The notes: generated by a model not told the origin, from the sequence alone. A DNA stretch of 64,000 nucleotides from Streptomyces sp. CB01373 (GCF_002803075.1 NZ_NNBK01000004.1:62001-126000), one strand, 5' to 3'. Shown: positions 36,183-45,384, numbered from the stretch's first letter. Numbers and translations: made by a program.

Positions 36183-37424
36183 TCAGTAGAGGAGGTACTG
36201 CTTCCGGATCCTCCGGAACGCGGCCAGCTCCTGCCGCCAGGCCGCCACCACCTCGTCGGTGTCCGCCCCGGCGTCGATCATCGTGCGCACCCGGGTGGAG
36301 CCGGTGAGCTTGTCGATCCAGTTGTCCGAGCGCCAGGCGAAGCCGCTCCAGACCCGCTTGGCGGTCACGAGCAGACCGATCCCGGTCCGCACCGGATCGA
36401 AGGCGTCCCGGTTGTGCACATGGATCTGCACGCCGCCGACGGTCCTGTCCTGGAACTTGGAGAAGGTGGGCGCGAAGTAGGCCTCCCGGAAGTGCACCCC
36501 CGGCAGGTGCAGCGCGCCGGCCGCGGCCGCCCAGCGCCCGTCGACGCCCTCCGCGCCGAGCAACTCGAAGGGGCGGGTGGTGCCCCGGCCCTCCGACAGG
36601 TTGGTGCCCTCGAACAGACACGTCCCGGAGTAGACCAGGGCGGTGTCGGGGGTCGGCATGTTCGGACTCGGCGGCACCCAGGGCAGCCCGGAGGCGTCGT
36701 AGAAGTCCGAGCGTCGCCAGCCGGTCATCAGGACGGTCTCCAGCGGGACCGGCGTGGTCAGGAACTCGCCGTTGAACAGCCGGGCCAGCTCGGCGACGGT
36801 CATACCGTGCGCCTGCGCGATCGGCTGCCGTCCCACGAAGGTCGCGAACTCGGGGCGCAGCACCGGACCGAGCGCCTCCCGGCCGCTCACCGGGTTGGGC
36901 CGGTCGAGCACCACGAACCGCTTGCCGGCGAGGGCCGCGGCCTCCATGCAGTCGTACAGCGTCCAGATGTAGGTGTAGAAGCGGGCGCCCGCGTCCTGGA
37001 TGTCGAAGACCACCGTGTCCACGCCCGAGGCCGTGAAGACGTCGGCGAGCGGCTGCCCGCTCTTGAGGTACGTGTCGTACACCGGCAGCCCGGTGGCCGG
37101 GTCGTCGTAGCGGCCCTCCGAGCCGCCTGCCTGCGCGGTGCCGCGGAAGCCGTGCTCGGGGCCGAAGACGGCCACCAGGTTCACCCGGCGGTCGGCGTGC
37201 ATCACGTCCACGATGTGCCGCACGTCCCGGGTGACGCCGGTCGGGTTGGTGACCACCCCGACCCGCTGCCCGCGCAGCGAGGCGTAGCCCTCGGCGTCCA
37301 GGCGCTCGAAACCGGTGCGCAGCGGGCGGTTGCCCCCGGGGGCGGCCTGGGCCGGGGCCGCCACGGCTCCGGAGGCCGCGGCGGCGGCGGTGGTGGCGAG
37401 CAGGCTCCGTCTGGACAGCTTCAT
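36183..37424 (-). CDS. NamZ-type exo-beta-N-acetylmuramidase (DUF1343, GH171)
   Basis: 413 residues; ATG 37424 after GGAGGT. Export signal with Tat-like SRRSLLATTAAAAASGAV, cleaved after PAQA. The DUF1343 core follows: RVGVVTNPTGVTRD, VAVFGPEHGFRGTAQAGG, VFDIQDAGARFYTYIWTL and DRPNPVSG. Bacillus NamZ (YbbC) of this family removes non-reducing-end MurNAc from peptidoglycan chains, so cell-wall recycling or lysis is likely. The upstream region contains a 16-bp palindrome. Confidence 0.92.
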   Translation of the reverse strand: MKLSRRSLLATTAAAAASGAVAAPAQAAPGGNRPLRTGFERLDAEGYASLRGQRVGVVTNPTGVTRDVRHIVDVMHADRRVNLVAVFGPEHGFRGTAQAGGSEGRYDDPATGLPVYDTYLKSGQPLADVFTASGVDTVVFDIQDAGARFYTYIWTLYDCMEAAALAGKRFVVLDRPNPVSGREALGPVLRPEFATFVGRQPIAQAHGMTVAELARLFNGEFLTTPVPLETVLMTGWRRSDFYDASGLPWVPPSPNMPTPDTALVYSGTCLFEGTNLSEGRGTTRPFELLGAEGVDGRWAAAAGALHLPGVHFREAYFAPTFSKFQDRTVGGVQIHVHNRDAFDPVRTGIGLLVTAKRVWSGFAWRSDNWIDKLTGSTRVRTMIDAGADTDEVVAAWRQELAAFRRIRKQYLLY

Positions 37425-37461
37425 ACAGTGACCTCCGTGATCGCTGCGGGTGTCATGTTCA

Positions 37462-37477
37462 CGCACGCTAGCGTGCG
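37462..37477. promoter_or_regulatory. 16-bp perfect palindrome upstream of namZ
   Basis: CGCACGCTAGCGTGCG, perfectly self-complementary, centred 45 bp before the NamZ ATG in the divergent interval. Likely an operator; the protein is unknown. Confidence 0.5.
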
Positions 37478-37539
37478 CCCGTCCCCCAGGGAACGAAGCG
37501 GACGGCGCCTCCTGCGGAACATGTCTTCCAGCACCACAT

Positions 37540-37553
37540 ACCGACTGGTTAGT
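37540..37553. promoter_or_regulatory. TetR-type operator upstream of the SDR gene
   Basis: ACCGAC-TG-GTTAGT, an imperfect palindrome (ACYRAC arms), 53 bp before the SDR start. This resembles sites of TetR regulators; the TetR gene after the SDR gene is the obvious candidate. Confidence 0.5.
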
Positions 37554-37606
37554 CTGGAGCGGCGGAGCCGTTCCGTGTCATGCCACAGCCAGGCCGAAGG
37601 AGACCG

Positions 37607-38371
37607 ATGGTGCAAGCCGTGCAGGGTGCGGGAGTGGTGGTCACCGGAGCCGGCGGCGGGATCGGCGCCGCGCTGGCCCGCCGGTTCGCCGCCGAGGGCG
37701 CCCGCGTCGTCGTCAACGACCTCGACGCCGACCGGGCGGCGGCCGTCGCCGCGGAGATCGGCGGCACCGCCCTTTCGGGCGACGCCTCCGAGGTCGTCGC
37801 CGCGGCCCGCGACGCGCTCGGCGGCACGGTCGACGTCTACTGCGCCAACGCGGGCCTCGGCGCGGGCGGTTCCGAGGCGGCGGGCGAGGAGGTGTGGGCG
37901 CACGCCTGGGACGTCAATGTCATGGCCCACGTCCGCGCCGCCGAGACGCTGCTCCCCGGCTGGCTGGAACGCGGCAGCGGCCGGTTCGTCTCCACCGTGT
38001 CCGCGGCCGGGCTGCTCACCATGATCGGCGCCGCCCCCTACAGCGTCACCAAGCACGGCGCGTACGCCTTCGCCGAGTGGCTGTCGCTGACCTACCGCCA
38101 CCGCGGGATCAAGGTGCACGCGATCTGCCCGCAGGGCGTGCGCACCGACATGCTGGCCGCCACCGGCAGCGCCGGCGACCTGGTGCTCCGGCCCACCGCG
38201 ATCGAACCGGAGGACGTGGCCGATGCCCTGCTCCAGGGCATCGCCGAGGACCGCTTCCTGATCCTGCCGCACCCCGAGGTCGCCAAGTTCTACCGGGCCC
38301 GGGCCGCCGACCCGGACCGCTGGCTGACCAGCATGAACCACATGCAGCGGACCTGGGAGGAGACCGGCTGA
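37607..38371 (+). CDS. Short-chain dehydrogenase/reductase
   Basis: 254 residues; ATG 37607 after GAAGGAG. Cofactor motif TGAGGGIG near residue 14, CANAG near 85, catalytic Ser in STVSAAG, and Tyr-x3-Lys in YSVTKHG. Asp at VVNDLDADR suggests NAD preference. The substrate is not predictable. A TetR gene follows 140 bp downstream on the same strand, with a TetR-type palindrome upstream of the SDR. Confidence 0.92.
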   Translation: MVQAVQGAGVVVTGAGGGIGAALARRFAAEGARVVVNDLDADRAAAVAAEIGGTALSGDASEVVAAARDALGGTVDVYCANAGLGAGGSEAAGEEVWAHAWDVNVMAHVRAAETLLPGWLERGSGRFVSTVSAAGLLTMIGAAPYSVTKHGAYAFAEWLSLTYRHRGIKVHAICPQGVRTDMLAATGSAGDLVLRPTAIEPEDVADALLQGIAEDRFLILPHPEVAKFYRARAADPDRWLTSMNHMQRTWEETG

Positions 38372-38511
38372 CACCCGGGGAACGGGGGCGACCGGGGCCG
38401 ACCGGGATCCTGCCGGACGCGCCAGGGGCGGCAAATGGGAAGATCCTCCGTCGGGAACCGCGTTCCCCCAGGCAGTAAGCGAGCAGGAACACGGAAGGCA
38501 GGTGGCGGCAG

Positions 38512-39105
38512 GTGCCCAGGACGACGGACTCAGGAGGCACGCCGGTGCCGCAGCGGCTCCTGGCCGCCGCCACCCGGCTCTTCGCCGAACAGGGCTACGA
38601 CCGCACCTCGGTGCAGGAGATCGTCGAGGCGGCCGGCGTCACCAAAGGGGCGCTGTACCACTACTTCGGCTCCAAGGACGACCTCCTGCACGAGGTGTAC
38701 GCGCGCGTGCTGCGCGTCCAGCAGGAGCGCCTCGACGCCTTCGCGGACGCCGACGAACCGGTCGAGAAGAGGCTGCGGGACGCGGCGGCGGACGTGGTGG
38801 TCACCACCATCGAGAACCTCGACGACGCCATGATCTTCTTCCGCTCGATGCACCATCTCGGCCCGGAGAAGAACAAGCAGGTGCGCGCCGAGCGCCGGCG
38901 CTACCACGAACGCTTCCGCGCGCTCATCGAGGAGGGCCAGCGGGCCGGCGTCTTCTCCACGGCGACACCGGCCGACCTGGTGGTCGACTACCACTTCGGC
39001 TCCGTCCACCACCTGTCGACCTGGTACCGCCCCGACGGCCCGCTCGGCCCCCAGCAGCTCGCCGACCATCTGGCCGACCTGCTGCTGCGGGCACTGCGGC
39101 CCTAG
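38512..39105 (+). CDS. TetR-family regulator
   Basis: 197 residues from GTG 38512, with GGCAGG upstream. DNA-binding domain about 13-60 (AAATRLFAEQGYDRTSVQEIVEAAGVTKGALYHYFGSKDDL). The C-terminal domain (DAMIFFRSMHHLGPEKNKQVRAERRRYHERFRALIEEGQ in part) resembles KstR-type TetRs. The stop TAG at 39103-39105 is within the CTAG edge of repeat copy B. Probable regulator of the SDR gene. Confidence 0.9.
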   Translation: MPRTTDSGGTPVPQRLLAAATRLFAEQGYDRTSVQEIVEAAGVTKGALYHYFGSKDDLLHEVYARVLRVQQERLDAFADADEPVEKRLRDAAADVVVTTIENLDDAMIFFRSMHHLGPEKNKQVRAERRRYHERFRALIEEGQRAGVFSTATPADLVVDYHFGSVHHLSTWYRPDGPLGPQQLADHLADLLLRALRP

Positions 39106-39300
39106 GACCTTTCGTTTGGATCAGGCCGGGCTCGCGGGCCCTGGCACCACGCCTCGCGGCGTTGTCGTCGGTTGGCAGGGCTCCGCCCTGCCGCCCTCCT
39201 CCGCCTTGCGACGCTCCCCCACTGCCTGAACGGCGTGGGAGGTGCCCCCAGCACCAGACCCCGCTCCCTGATCCGGCCTGATCCAAACGAAAGGCCCTAG
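39102..39300. repeat. Full copy (B) of the dispersed CTAG-bounded palindromic element
   Basis: 199 bp from CTAG (39102-39105) to CTAG (39297-39300). Terminal inverted repeats: CTTTCGTTTGGATCAGGCCG at the left and CCGGCCTGATCCAAACGAAA at the right. The interior is noncoding, with hairpins such as GGCAGGGCTCCGCCCTGCC. It sits between convergent genes (TetR stop and NUDIX end), and supplies the TetR stop. Over 85% identical by eye to copy C outside one insertion. Confidence 0.92.
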
Positions 39301-39323
39301 CCGATCCGCGCGGCGCCACCGGT

Positions 39324-39839
39324 TCACCCCGGTGACCGGTGCCCCTTCAGGCGCTCGTAGGCGGCCAGCCCGTCCGGTACCCACTGCCACTCGTCCAGGC
39401 GGCGTTCCACCTCGTCCTCGGGGAGGAAGTCGTACCAGGCGACCTCCTCGGCCTGCGGGCTCACCGGCAGCTCGCAGCGCACCTGGTAGACCGCCGACCA
39501 CCAGGTACGGCCCGCGCCGTCGTCGTACAGGAACTTGAAGAGGTACTCGGGGCGGGGCAGCCCCGTCACGCCGAGTTCCTCCTCGGCCTCGCGCAGGGCC
39601 GCGTCGTCGTAGGACTCGCCCGCGCCGACCACCCCGCCGACGAACATGTCGTGGAGCGAGGGGAAGACCAGCTTGGTGGAGGTGCGCCGGTGGACGAAGA
39701 GGCGGCCCTCCGCGTCCCGGGCCTGCACGAAGACACAGCGGTGGCGCAGCCCATCGGCGTACACCCGGCCGCGCGGGGACTGCCCGACGACGCGGTCGTG
39801 CTCGTCGACGACGTCGAGGATCTCGTCAGCAGCGCTCAT
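39324..39839 (-). CDS. NUDIX hydrolase
   Basis: 171 residues from ATG 39839; a TTG four codons earlier is possible. Nudix box GGVVGAGESYDDAALREAEEELGV in parts: GAGESYDD and REAEEELG match G-x5-E-x7-REUxEExGU. The N-terminal DVVDEHDRVVGQSPRGRVYADGLRHRCVFV resembles IDI-like/YfcD NUDIX proteins. It probably cleaves a nucleoside diphosphate-linked compound. The gene lies 46 bp downstream of the DMT transporter gene on the same strand, possibly in one transcript. Confidence 0.9.
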   Translation of the reverse strand: MSAADEILDVVDEHDRVVGQSPRGRVYADGLRHRCVFVQARDAEGRLFVHRRTSTKLVFPSLHDMFVGGVVGAGESYDDAALREAEEELGVTGLPRPEYLFKFLYDDGAGRTWWSAVYQVRCELPVSPQAEEVAWYDFLPEDEVERRLDEWQWVPDGLAAYERLKGHRSPG

Positions 39840-39885
39840 ACGGCCATCCAAGCAGGCCGCCGTCGCCGGCGGCGCGGCGCGGGAC

Positions 39886-40794
39886 TCAGCGTGGCTGCAG
39901 GTCGCGTTTCTGTTCCGGTACCGCGCCGCACGGCATCGCCGGGTGCATGCCGAGCAGGACGATGCCCGTCACGATCGCCGCGAGCCCCGAGGCCTCCCAG
40001 GCCAGCGCCCCGGTGTCGGTGCGCAGCCGGTCGCCGAGGAAGCCCACCCCGCAGGCGATCCCGGCCAGCGGCTCGGCCGCGGTCAGCGCCGGCAGGGACA
40101 TGCGCAGCGGCGCCGTCTCGAACGCGCTCTGCACCAGGATCAGCCCGGCGACGCCGATCACCAGCAGGCCGTACGGCTGCCAGCCGGTGAACAGCTCCGT
40201 CCAGCCGCCCGCCGAGAACCGCTGCCCGCTCACCCGGGTCAGCGCGTCCTGCACGCCGTACAGCAGCCCGGCGGCCACCGCCAGCAGGACCGGTCCCCAG
40301 CTCAGCCGGGAGCGCTTGGCGTAGGCCGTCAGCAGCAGGGCCAGGCCCACCATCACGCCGATGATCAGCCAGTGCCGCAGCGGGTCGGTGACGGCGCTGC
40401 CCGCGTGCGGCCGGCCCGCCACGATGAACGCGGTCACGCCACCGGCCAGCAGCGCGAGCCCCGCCCAGCCCTGGCCGCCCAGGGGCTGTCTGGTCTGCCG
40501 TCGGGACAGCGCGAGGGCGAACAGCAGGTTCGTGGCCAGCAGCGGTTCCACCAGCGAGATCTCGCCCCGGCCAAGGGCGAGGGCGCCCAGCACCATGCCG
40601 CCGATCATCAGCCCCAGACCGCCCAGCCAGCGCGGTACCCGCATCAGGTCCAGCAGCAGCCGGGGCGAGAGGAAGTCGCGGAGCGGTGCCCGCTGGGCCG
40701 CGTTCTGCTGGAGCACGAAACCGAAGCCCAGACAGCAGGCCGCGCTCACGGCGAGAATCACAACCAGAACCGACACGCTGCGTACCTCGATCAT
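39886..40794 (-). CDS. DMT-superfamily membrane transporter
   Basis: 302 residues from ATG 40794 (MIEVRSVSVLVVILAV). Nine or ten helices; small-residue motifs such as LIIGVMVGLALLLTAYA and IACGVGFLGDRLRTDTGALA, in the later EamA-like repeat. A hydrophilic tail ends EQKRDLQPR. Transport substrate unknown. Likely transcribed with the downstream NUDIX gene. Confidence 0.85.
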   Translation of the reverse strand: MIEVRSVSVLVVILAVSAACCLGFGFVLQQNAAQRAPLRDFLSPRLLLDLMRVPRWLGGLGLMIGGMVLGALALGRGEISLVEPLLATNLLFALALSRRQTRQPLGGQGWAGLALLAGGVTAFIVAGRPHAGSAVTDPLRHWLIIGVMVGLALLLTAYAKRSRLSWGPVLLAVAAGLLYGVQDALTRVSGQRFSAGGWTELFTGWQPYGLLVIGVAGLILVQSAFETAPLRMSLPALTAAEPLAGIACGVGFLGDRLRTDTGALAWEASGLAAIVTGIVLLGMHPAMPCGAVPEQKRDLQPR

Positions 40795-41236
40795 CCGGCC
40801 GGGCCACGGGGTGCGTAGTGGCCGACTGTAGCGTTCCGGGACCCGGTCCGCCGCCGGGATGGCCCGGATTCGGGCGGATCGCGCGGTCACGACGCCCCGC
40901 GGCCGGGGGCGCCGGCGTGGCCACTGGCCGTGCCGGGACCGGCGGCGACCGCCGCGCCGTCGCGTAGGCCACAGGAGTGACCCTCCCGCCGGAGGGACCG
41001 CCGCCACGACCCGGTGACCCGCCCTCTTCGCAAGTGGCGCCTGGGCAGCGGCAGTTGACGCGTGTAACGCACGGCTGACCCTTGACGGGGTGCGTTGGCT
41101 GGGGGTTTGCTGTCCGTGATCAGCCGATGGCAAGCCGATGACCGACGAGCAAGCCGAGGCCGGTGAGCCGAACGGGGGCCGCTCCCGGGGCGTGCGCCGG
41201 GCCACGAAAACAAAGAGCGCGTGAGGAAGTTCCGCG
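40795..41236. other. 442-bp divergent intergenic region
   Basis: Promoter region between the DMT (-) and TPR-like (+) genes. Holds two TTGACG hexamers (41055-41060 and 41082-41087) and an inverted repeat AACGCA (41066-41071)/TGCGTT (41091-41096) flanking the second. Near 41122-41155 GCCGATG/AAGCCGA words recur. No convincing -10 or gene is seen. Confidence 0.4.
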
Positions 41237-42187
41237 GTGTCCCCACCCCCGCCTCCCCTCGGACGCGGCCGCAAGCGCGCCGCCCAGGCCTTCGACACCG
41301 CGCTCGACGACACGGAACTCCGCGAGGCGCGCGCGGCGTTGGCGCAGGGAAGGTGGCAGGCGGTGCGCTCGCTGCTGGTGCGCACCAAGGACGACTGGGA
41401 CCGCCGCGGCCACCGTGTCACCGTCCTCGCGGAGGAGTCCCACACCGCGGCCTGGACCCGTGACTGGCTGCTCGCCGAGCCCGAGTCCGCCGACGCCTCC
41501 GTCCTCCTCGGTATGTCCCTGGTGCAGGGCGCCCTCTCCGGCAGGGAGAAGCCCGACCGGGCCCGCGAGGCATGCCGGACGGCGGCCGGGCTGGCGCCCG
41601 CCGACCCCACGCCCTGGCTCGGCCTGCTCCTGCTGGAGCGGGGCCTCGGCGACGAGGAGGAGGTCGTCCGCCTCTTCGACAGGATCCGCCAACGCCATCC
41701 CGACCACCACCACGCCCACCACCTGATGGTGGCCCAGCTGGCCGAGCGGCACGCCGACGCCGGCCCCGACCCGCTGCACGAGGTCTACGACTTCGCCAAC
41801 TGGGCCGCCGAGCAGGCGCCCGCCGACTCGCCCCTCGCCATGCTCCCGGTGGTCGCGCACGCCGAGCGCTACCGCGTCCTGGCCGGCGCGGGACACGCGC
41901 AGGCCGACCCGGCCGCCTCCGGGCACTGGACGGGCCGCAGGGCCCGGCAGGTGATGAAGGCCGCCTTCGACTGGTGGCTGGAGTGGGAGCAGGAGGACCA
42001 TCCGCGTCGCCTGGTCGATCTGAACTTCCTCGCCCACGCCAAGCACTGCGAGGGCCGGGGTGCCGAGGCCGCCGCCCTGTTCCACCGCATCGGCGACCAT
42101 CCCGCCCAGGCGCCGTGGGCGTACCCCGACCGAGATCCGTACACCGCCTTCCGCATCGCGCGCGCCGCCGCGCTCGGTGCGGTGTAG
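41237..42187 (+). CDS. Hypothetical TPR-like helical protein
   Basis: 316 residues from GTG 41237, with AGGAAG upstream. Helical hairpins like TPR or Sel1 (ASVLLGMSLVQGALSGREKPDRAREACRTAAGLAPADPTPWLGLLLLERGLGDEEEVVRLFDR in parts, with the canonical W-LG-Y/A-P spacing). The later part contains HPDHHHAHHLMVAQLAERH. No signal peptide or membrane helix. Lies 55 bp before the APC transporter gene. Function unknown. Confidence 0.78.
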   Translation: MSPPPPPLGRGRKRAAQAFDTALDDTELREARAALAQGRWQAVRSLLVRTKDDWDRRGHRVTVLAEESHTAAWTRDWLLAEPESADASVLLGMSLVQGALSGREKPDRAREACRTAAGLAPADPTPWLGLLLLERGLGDEEEVVRLFDRIRQRHPDHHHAHHLMVAQLAERHADAGPDPLHEVYDFANWAAEQAPADSPLAMLPVVAHAERYRVLAGAGHAQADPAASGHWTGRRARQVMKAAFDWWLEWEQEDHPRRLVDLNFLAHAKHCEGRGAEAAALFHRIGDHPAQAPWAYPDRDPYTAFRIARAAALGAV

Positions 42188-42242
42188 TGCCCAGCAACCC
42201 CGTACGCACCACGACCCCGACGCCCGAAAGGACGAACCCCCG

Positions 42243-43826
42243 ATGACGACGGGCAGTTCGAGCACGAACAGATCCACCGCCGACGGTGGCGGCATCAGCA
42301 CCTTCAAGGGGCAGGAGCGCGCCCTGCGCGCCGACCGCCTCGGCACGGGGGGTCTGCTGCTCTCCGTGCTCGCCGCGACCGCCCCGCTCATGGTGGTCGC
42401 GGGTGTCATGCCCACTACATTCGCGGTGATGGGGATCGTCGGGCAGCCGCTGCTCTTCGTGCTGCTCGGCACCGTACTGATCCTCTTCAGCTTCGGTTAC
42501 GCGGAGATGAGTCGCCACGTCCACAACGCGGGCGCCTTCTACGCGTACATCTCCCGGGGCCTCGGCGGCACGGCGGGCGCCGGCGCGGCGCTCGTCGCCC
42601 TCGTCGCCTACAACGCGCTCCAGGCCGGCATCTACGGGATCTTCGGCTTCGAGGTCTCCAACCTGTTCGCCACCTACGCCGACCTCACCGTCGCCTGGTG
42701 GATCCCCGCGCTCGTGGCCGCCGGCGTCGTCGGCGCGCTCGGCTGGCTGAAGATCGACGTCAACGCGCGCGTGCTCGGCGTCCTGCTGGTCATCGAGGTC
42801 GTACTCGTCGTGATCTTCGACGTGGCCGCGATCGCCGACCCGGCCAAGGAGGGCCTGTCCCTGCACGCCTTCAACCCGGACACGCTCGCCGGCGCCGGCA
42901 TCGGCACCGCGCTGTGCTTCTGCATCGCCGCCTTCCTCGGCTTCGAGCAGGCCCCGGTGTACGCCGAGGAGACCAGCCGCCCGCACGTCCTGGTCCCGCG
43001 CGTGATGTTCCTCGCCGTCGCCGGCGTCGCCGTCTTCTTCGCGATCAGCAGTTGGGCACTCACCATCGCCACCGGCCCCGCGGCGATCATCGGCACGTCC
43101 CAGAAGGAGAGCGCCGGACTGCTGTTCACCCTGACCGAATCGCGGCTCGGCGGCACCTTCACCGACGTCCTGCACGTCCTGTTCGTCACCGGGATGTTCG
43201 CGGCCATGCTGAGCTTCCACAACGTCGTCGCCCGGTACGCCTTCGCCATGGGCCGCGAGGGCCTGCTCCCGGCCGCCTTCGGACGCACCTCCAGCTCCAG
43301 CGGCGCGCCCGCGACCGGATCCCTCTCGCAGACCGTCGTCTCGCTGGTCATCGTGATCGCCTTCGCCGTCACCGACGACAAGCCGACCGGCGACCCGACC
43401 GCGCCCGTGCTGCACCTGTTCACCTGGTTCGGCAACCTCGGCGCGCTCGGCGTCATCGTGCTGATGGCGGCGGCCAGCGTGTCGGTGATCGTCTTCTTCG
43501 TACGGCGCGGCGCCGCGGCCGCGCAGGCCTGGCGGCTGGTCACCTCCGCCGTGGCCGGCCTGGCCCTGCTGGTGATCGCCACCTACACGGTCAAGGACTT
43601 CGACGTCCTGGTCGACGCCGGCCCCGGCTCGCTGCTGAGCCGGGTGCTGCCCGGCATCATCGGCCTCGCCCTCGTCGTCGGCCTGGTCCAGGGAGCCGTA
43701 CTGCGCTCCCGCCGGCCGGAGGCGCACGCCCGCATCGGCCTGGGCAACGAGGCCTTCCAGCTGGAGAAGGCGGCCGAGGCGGCGGAGACCGCTGAGGCGG
43801 CGGAGGCGGCTGAGACGGCGTCCTAG
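42243..43826 (+). CDS. APC-family amino acid permease
   Basis: 527 residues; ATG 42243 after GAAAGGA. About 12 membrane helices; the first has the substrate loop GGLLLSVLAATAPLMVVAGV, and helix 6 the conserved GFEQAPVYAEET. No partner gene to suggest a substrate. The C-terminal tail is a short imperfect repeat of EAAETAEAAEAAE encoded by GAGGCGGCG-like units, which may vary in number. Confidence 0.9.
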   Translation: MTTGSSSTNRSTADGGGISTFKGQERALRADRLGTGGLLLSVLAATAPLMVVAGVMPTTFAVMGIVGQPLLFVLLGTVLILFSFGYAEMSRHVHNAGAFYAYISRGLGGTAGAGAALVALVAYNALQAGIYGIFGFEVSNLFATYADLTVAWWIPALVAAGVVGALGWLKIDVNARVLGVLLVIEVVLVVIFDVAAIADPAKEGLSLHAFNPDTLAGAGIGTALCFCIAAFLGFEQAPVYAEETSRPHVLVPRVMFLAVAGVAVFFAISSWALTIATGPAAIIGTSQKESAGLLFTLTESRLGGTFTDVLHVLFVTGMFAAMLSFHNVVARYAFAMGREGLLPAAFGRTSSSSGAPATGSLSQTVVSLVIVIAFAVTDDKPTGDPTAPVLHLFTWFGNLGALGVIVLMAAASVSVIVFFVRRGAAAAQAWRLVTSAVAGLALLVIATYTVKDFDVLVDAGPGSLLSRVLPGIIGLALVVGLVQGAVLRSRRPEAHARIGLGNEAFQLEKAAEAAETAEAAEAAETAS

Positions 43827-43928
43827 GCCCGGGTACGGAAACCCCGGGTACGGAAAAAACAATGACGGAAGTCTGACGAGCACTCGCGATCCCTGGCCCG
43901 CCCGGGGCGCGGGTGTTCGAATGAAGAC

Positions 43929-44672
43929 GTGAACCCCGAACTCCCCCAGGACGAGGGGCGGCCAGAGGAGGAGGGCCGCCCCGTCGGCCGCCGCGTCTTC
44001 CTCGCCACCCTCGGCCTCGGCGCCCTCGGCGTGGCCACCGCGCCCACACTCCAACGCGGCATGGAGGGCCTGCTCGGCGCGGTGTCCGGCAAGGACCCCA
44101 CCGGTCTGACCGGCCTGCTGCCGAACGGCGGCGGCTTCCGCTACTACTCGGTCGCCGCCTCCGTCCCGCACAAGGACGCCACGGACTACCGCCTCACCGT
44201 CGACGGCCTCGTCGACCACCCCGCCACCTACACGCTGGACGACCTCAGGGCCCTGCCCCGGACCCGGCTGGTCCGCGACGTCCAGTGCGTCACCGGCTGG
44301 CGGGTGCCCGGCACCCCCTTCGAGGGCGTACGGCTCTCCCGGCTGCTCGACGCGGCCGGAGTGCGGGCGGGCGCCCGGGCCGTCCGCTTCACCTGCTTCG
44401 ACGGCACCTACACCGAGAGCCTCACCCTCGCCCAGGCCCGCCGCCCCGACGTGCTCGTCGCGCTGCGCATGCAGGGCAAGGACCTGGCCCACGCGCACGG
44501 CGGGCCGGTCCGCCTGTACGTGGCCCCCATGTACTTCTACAAGTCGGCCAAGTGGCTCTCCGGCATCACCGTCACCGACCGCGTCGAGCCCGGCTACTGG
44601 GAGAACCTCGGCTACGACGTCGACGCCTGGGTCGGCCGTTCGAACGGACGCAGCGATGTCCCTACGAGCTGA
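43929..44672 (+). CDS. Molybdopterin-dependent oxidoreductase (sulfite oxidase/MsrP-like)
   Basis: 247 residues from GTG 43929. Twin-arginine-like GRRVFLATLGLGALGVATAP indicates export after folding. Mo-ligand Cys in VRDVQCVTGWRVPG; further family motifs FEGVRLSRLLDAAGV, GTYTESLTLAQA and HGGPVRLYVAPMYFYKSAKWL. Proteins of this type reduce methionine sulfoxide (MsrP) or oxidise sulfite. The downstream cytochrome b gene overlaps by 17 nt and should pass electrons through the membrane. The specific substrate cannot be told. Confidence 0.9.
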   Translation: MNPELPQDEGRPEEEGRPVGRRVFLATLGLGALGVATAPTLQRGMEGLLGAVSGKDPTGLTGLLPNGGGFRYYSVAASVPHKDATDYRLTVDGLVDHPATYTLDDLRALPRTRLVRDVQCVTGWRVPGTPFEGVRLSRLLDAAGVRAGARAVRFTCFDGTYTESLTLAQARRPDVLVALRMQGKDLAHAHGGPVRLYVAPMYFYKSAKWLSGITVTDRVEPGYWENLGYDVDAWVGRSNGRSDVPTS

Positions 44673-45282
44673 CGCCCCGGCCCCGCCCGGCACCCGTGTC
44701 CGCCGCTTCACCCGGGCCGAGCGGTGGGTGCACCGGACCACGGCCGCGCTCATGGGCGTGTGCGTGGTCACGGCGGCCTGCCTGTACATCCCCCAGCTCG
44801 CCGAGCTGGTCGGCCGGCGCGAACTGGTCGTCCGCGTCCACGAGTGCGCGGGCCTCGCCCTGCCCGTACCGGTCCTGCTGGGCCTGGCCTCCCGCGCCTT
44901 CCGCGCCGACCTGCGCTTCCTCAACCGCTTCGGCCGGCACGACCGGGTCTGGTTGCGCGCCGCCCTGCGCCGCGACCGCCGGCCCGCCTCCCGCCCGGCC
45001 GGAAAGTTCAACGCCGGCCAGAAGATCTACGCCGCCTGGATCGCCGGGGCCGGCCTGGTCATGCTCGGCACGGGACTGATGATGTGGTTCACCCACCTCA
45101 CCCCGGTGGCCTGGCGCACCAGCGCCACCTTCGTGCACGACTGGCTCGCCCTGACCGTCGGCGTCGTCCTGGCCGGCCACATCGGCATGGCCCTCGGCGA
45201 CCCGGAGGCACGCCGAGGCCTGCGCACCGGCCTGGTGACCCGCGCGTGGGCGGACGAGCAGCACCCGCTGTGGCGGCCGTAG
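44656..45282 (+). CDS. Membrane cytochrome b561-like partner of the molybdoenzyme
   Basis: 208 residues from ATG 44656, overlapping the oxidoreductase by 17 nt. Four helices with heme-ligand histidines: ERWVHRTTAALMGV, VHECAGLALPVPVL, and HDWLALTVGVVLAGHIG. This matches the formate-dehydrogenase gamma/cytochrome b561 type. It replaces the MsrQ or heme partner of the related enzymes. Electron route inferred from adjacency. Confidence 0.85.
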   Translation: MSLRADAPAPPGTRVRRFTRAERWVHRTTAALMGVCVVTAACLYIPQLAELVGRRELVVRVHECAGLALPVPVLLGLASRAFRADLRFLNRFGRHDRVWLRAALRRDRRPASRPAGKFNAGQKIYAAWIAGAGLVMLGTGLMMWFTHLTPVAWRTSATFVHDWLALTVGVVLAGHIGMALGDPEARRGLRTGLVTRAWADEQHPLWRP

Positions 45283-45328
45283 AGCCACCGCGCGGGCCCG
45301 AGAGCCGGCGGCGCGGGCACGAACGGAA

Positions 45329-45370
45329 GCGGCGGCCGTGACCGGGTGGTGCCCCGGTCACGGCCGCCGC
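45329..45370. terminator. Perfect 18-bp-stem terminator after the cytochrome b gene
   Basis: Arms 45329-45346 and 45353-45370, perfectly complementary (inner GTGACCGGG/CCCGGTCAC), with a 6-nt loop. Lies 46 nt beyond the cytochrome b stop, immediately before repeat copy C. Confidence 0.85.
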
Positions 45371-45384
45371 CCGACCGCGTATCC

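Noticed and set aside
38474-38486. TAAGCGAGC upstream of the TetR gene at 38512 as a third TAAGC-type operator
   Set aside because: Only one half-site matches; the other arm is missing.
41055-41096. Paired TTGACG hexamers as tandem promoters for the TPR-like gene
   Set aside because: No acceptable -10 at the right distance from either; noted only in the intergenic description.
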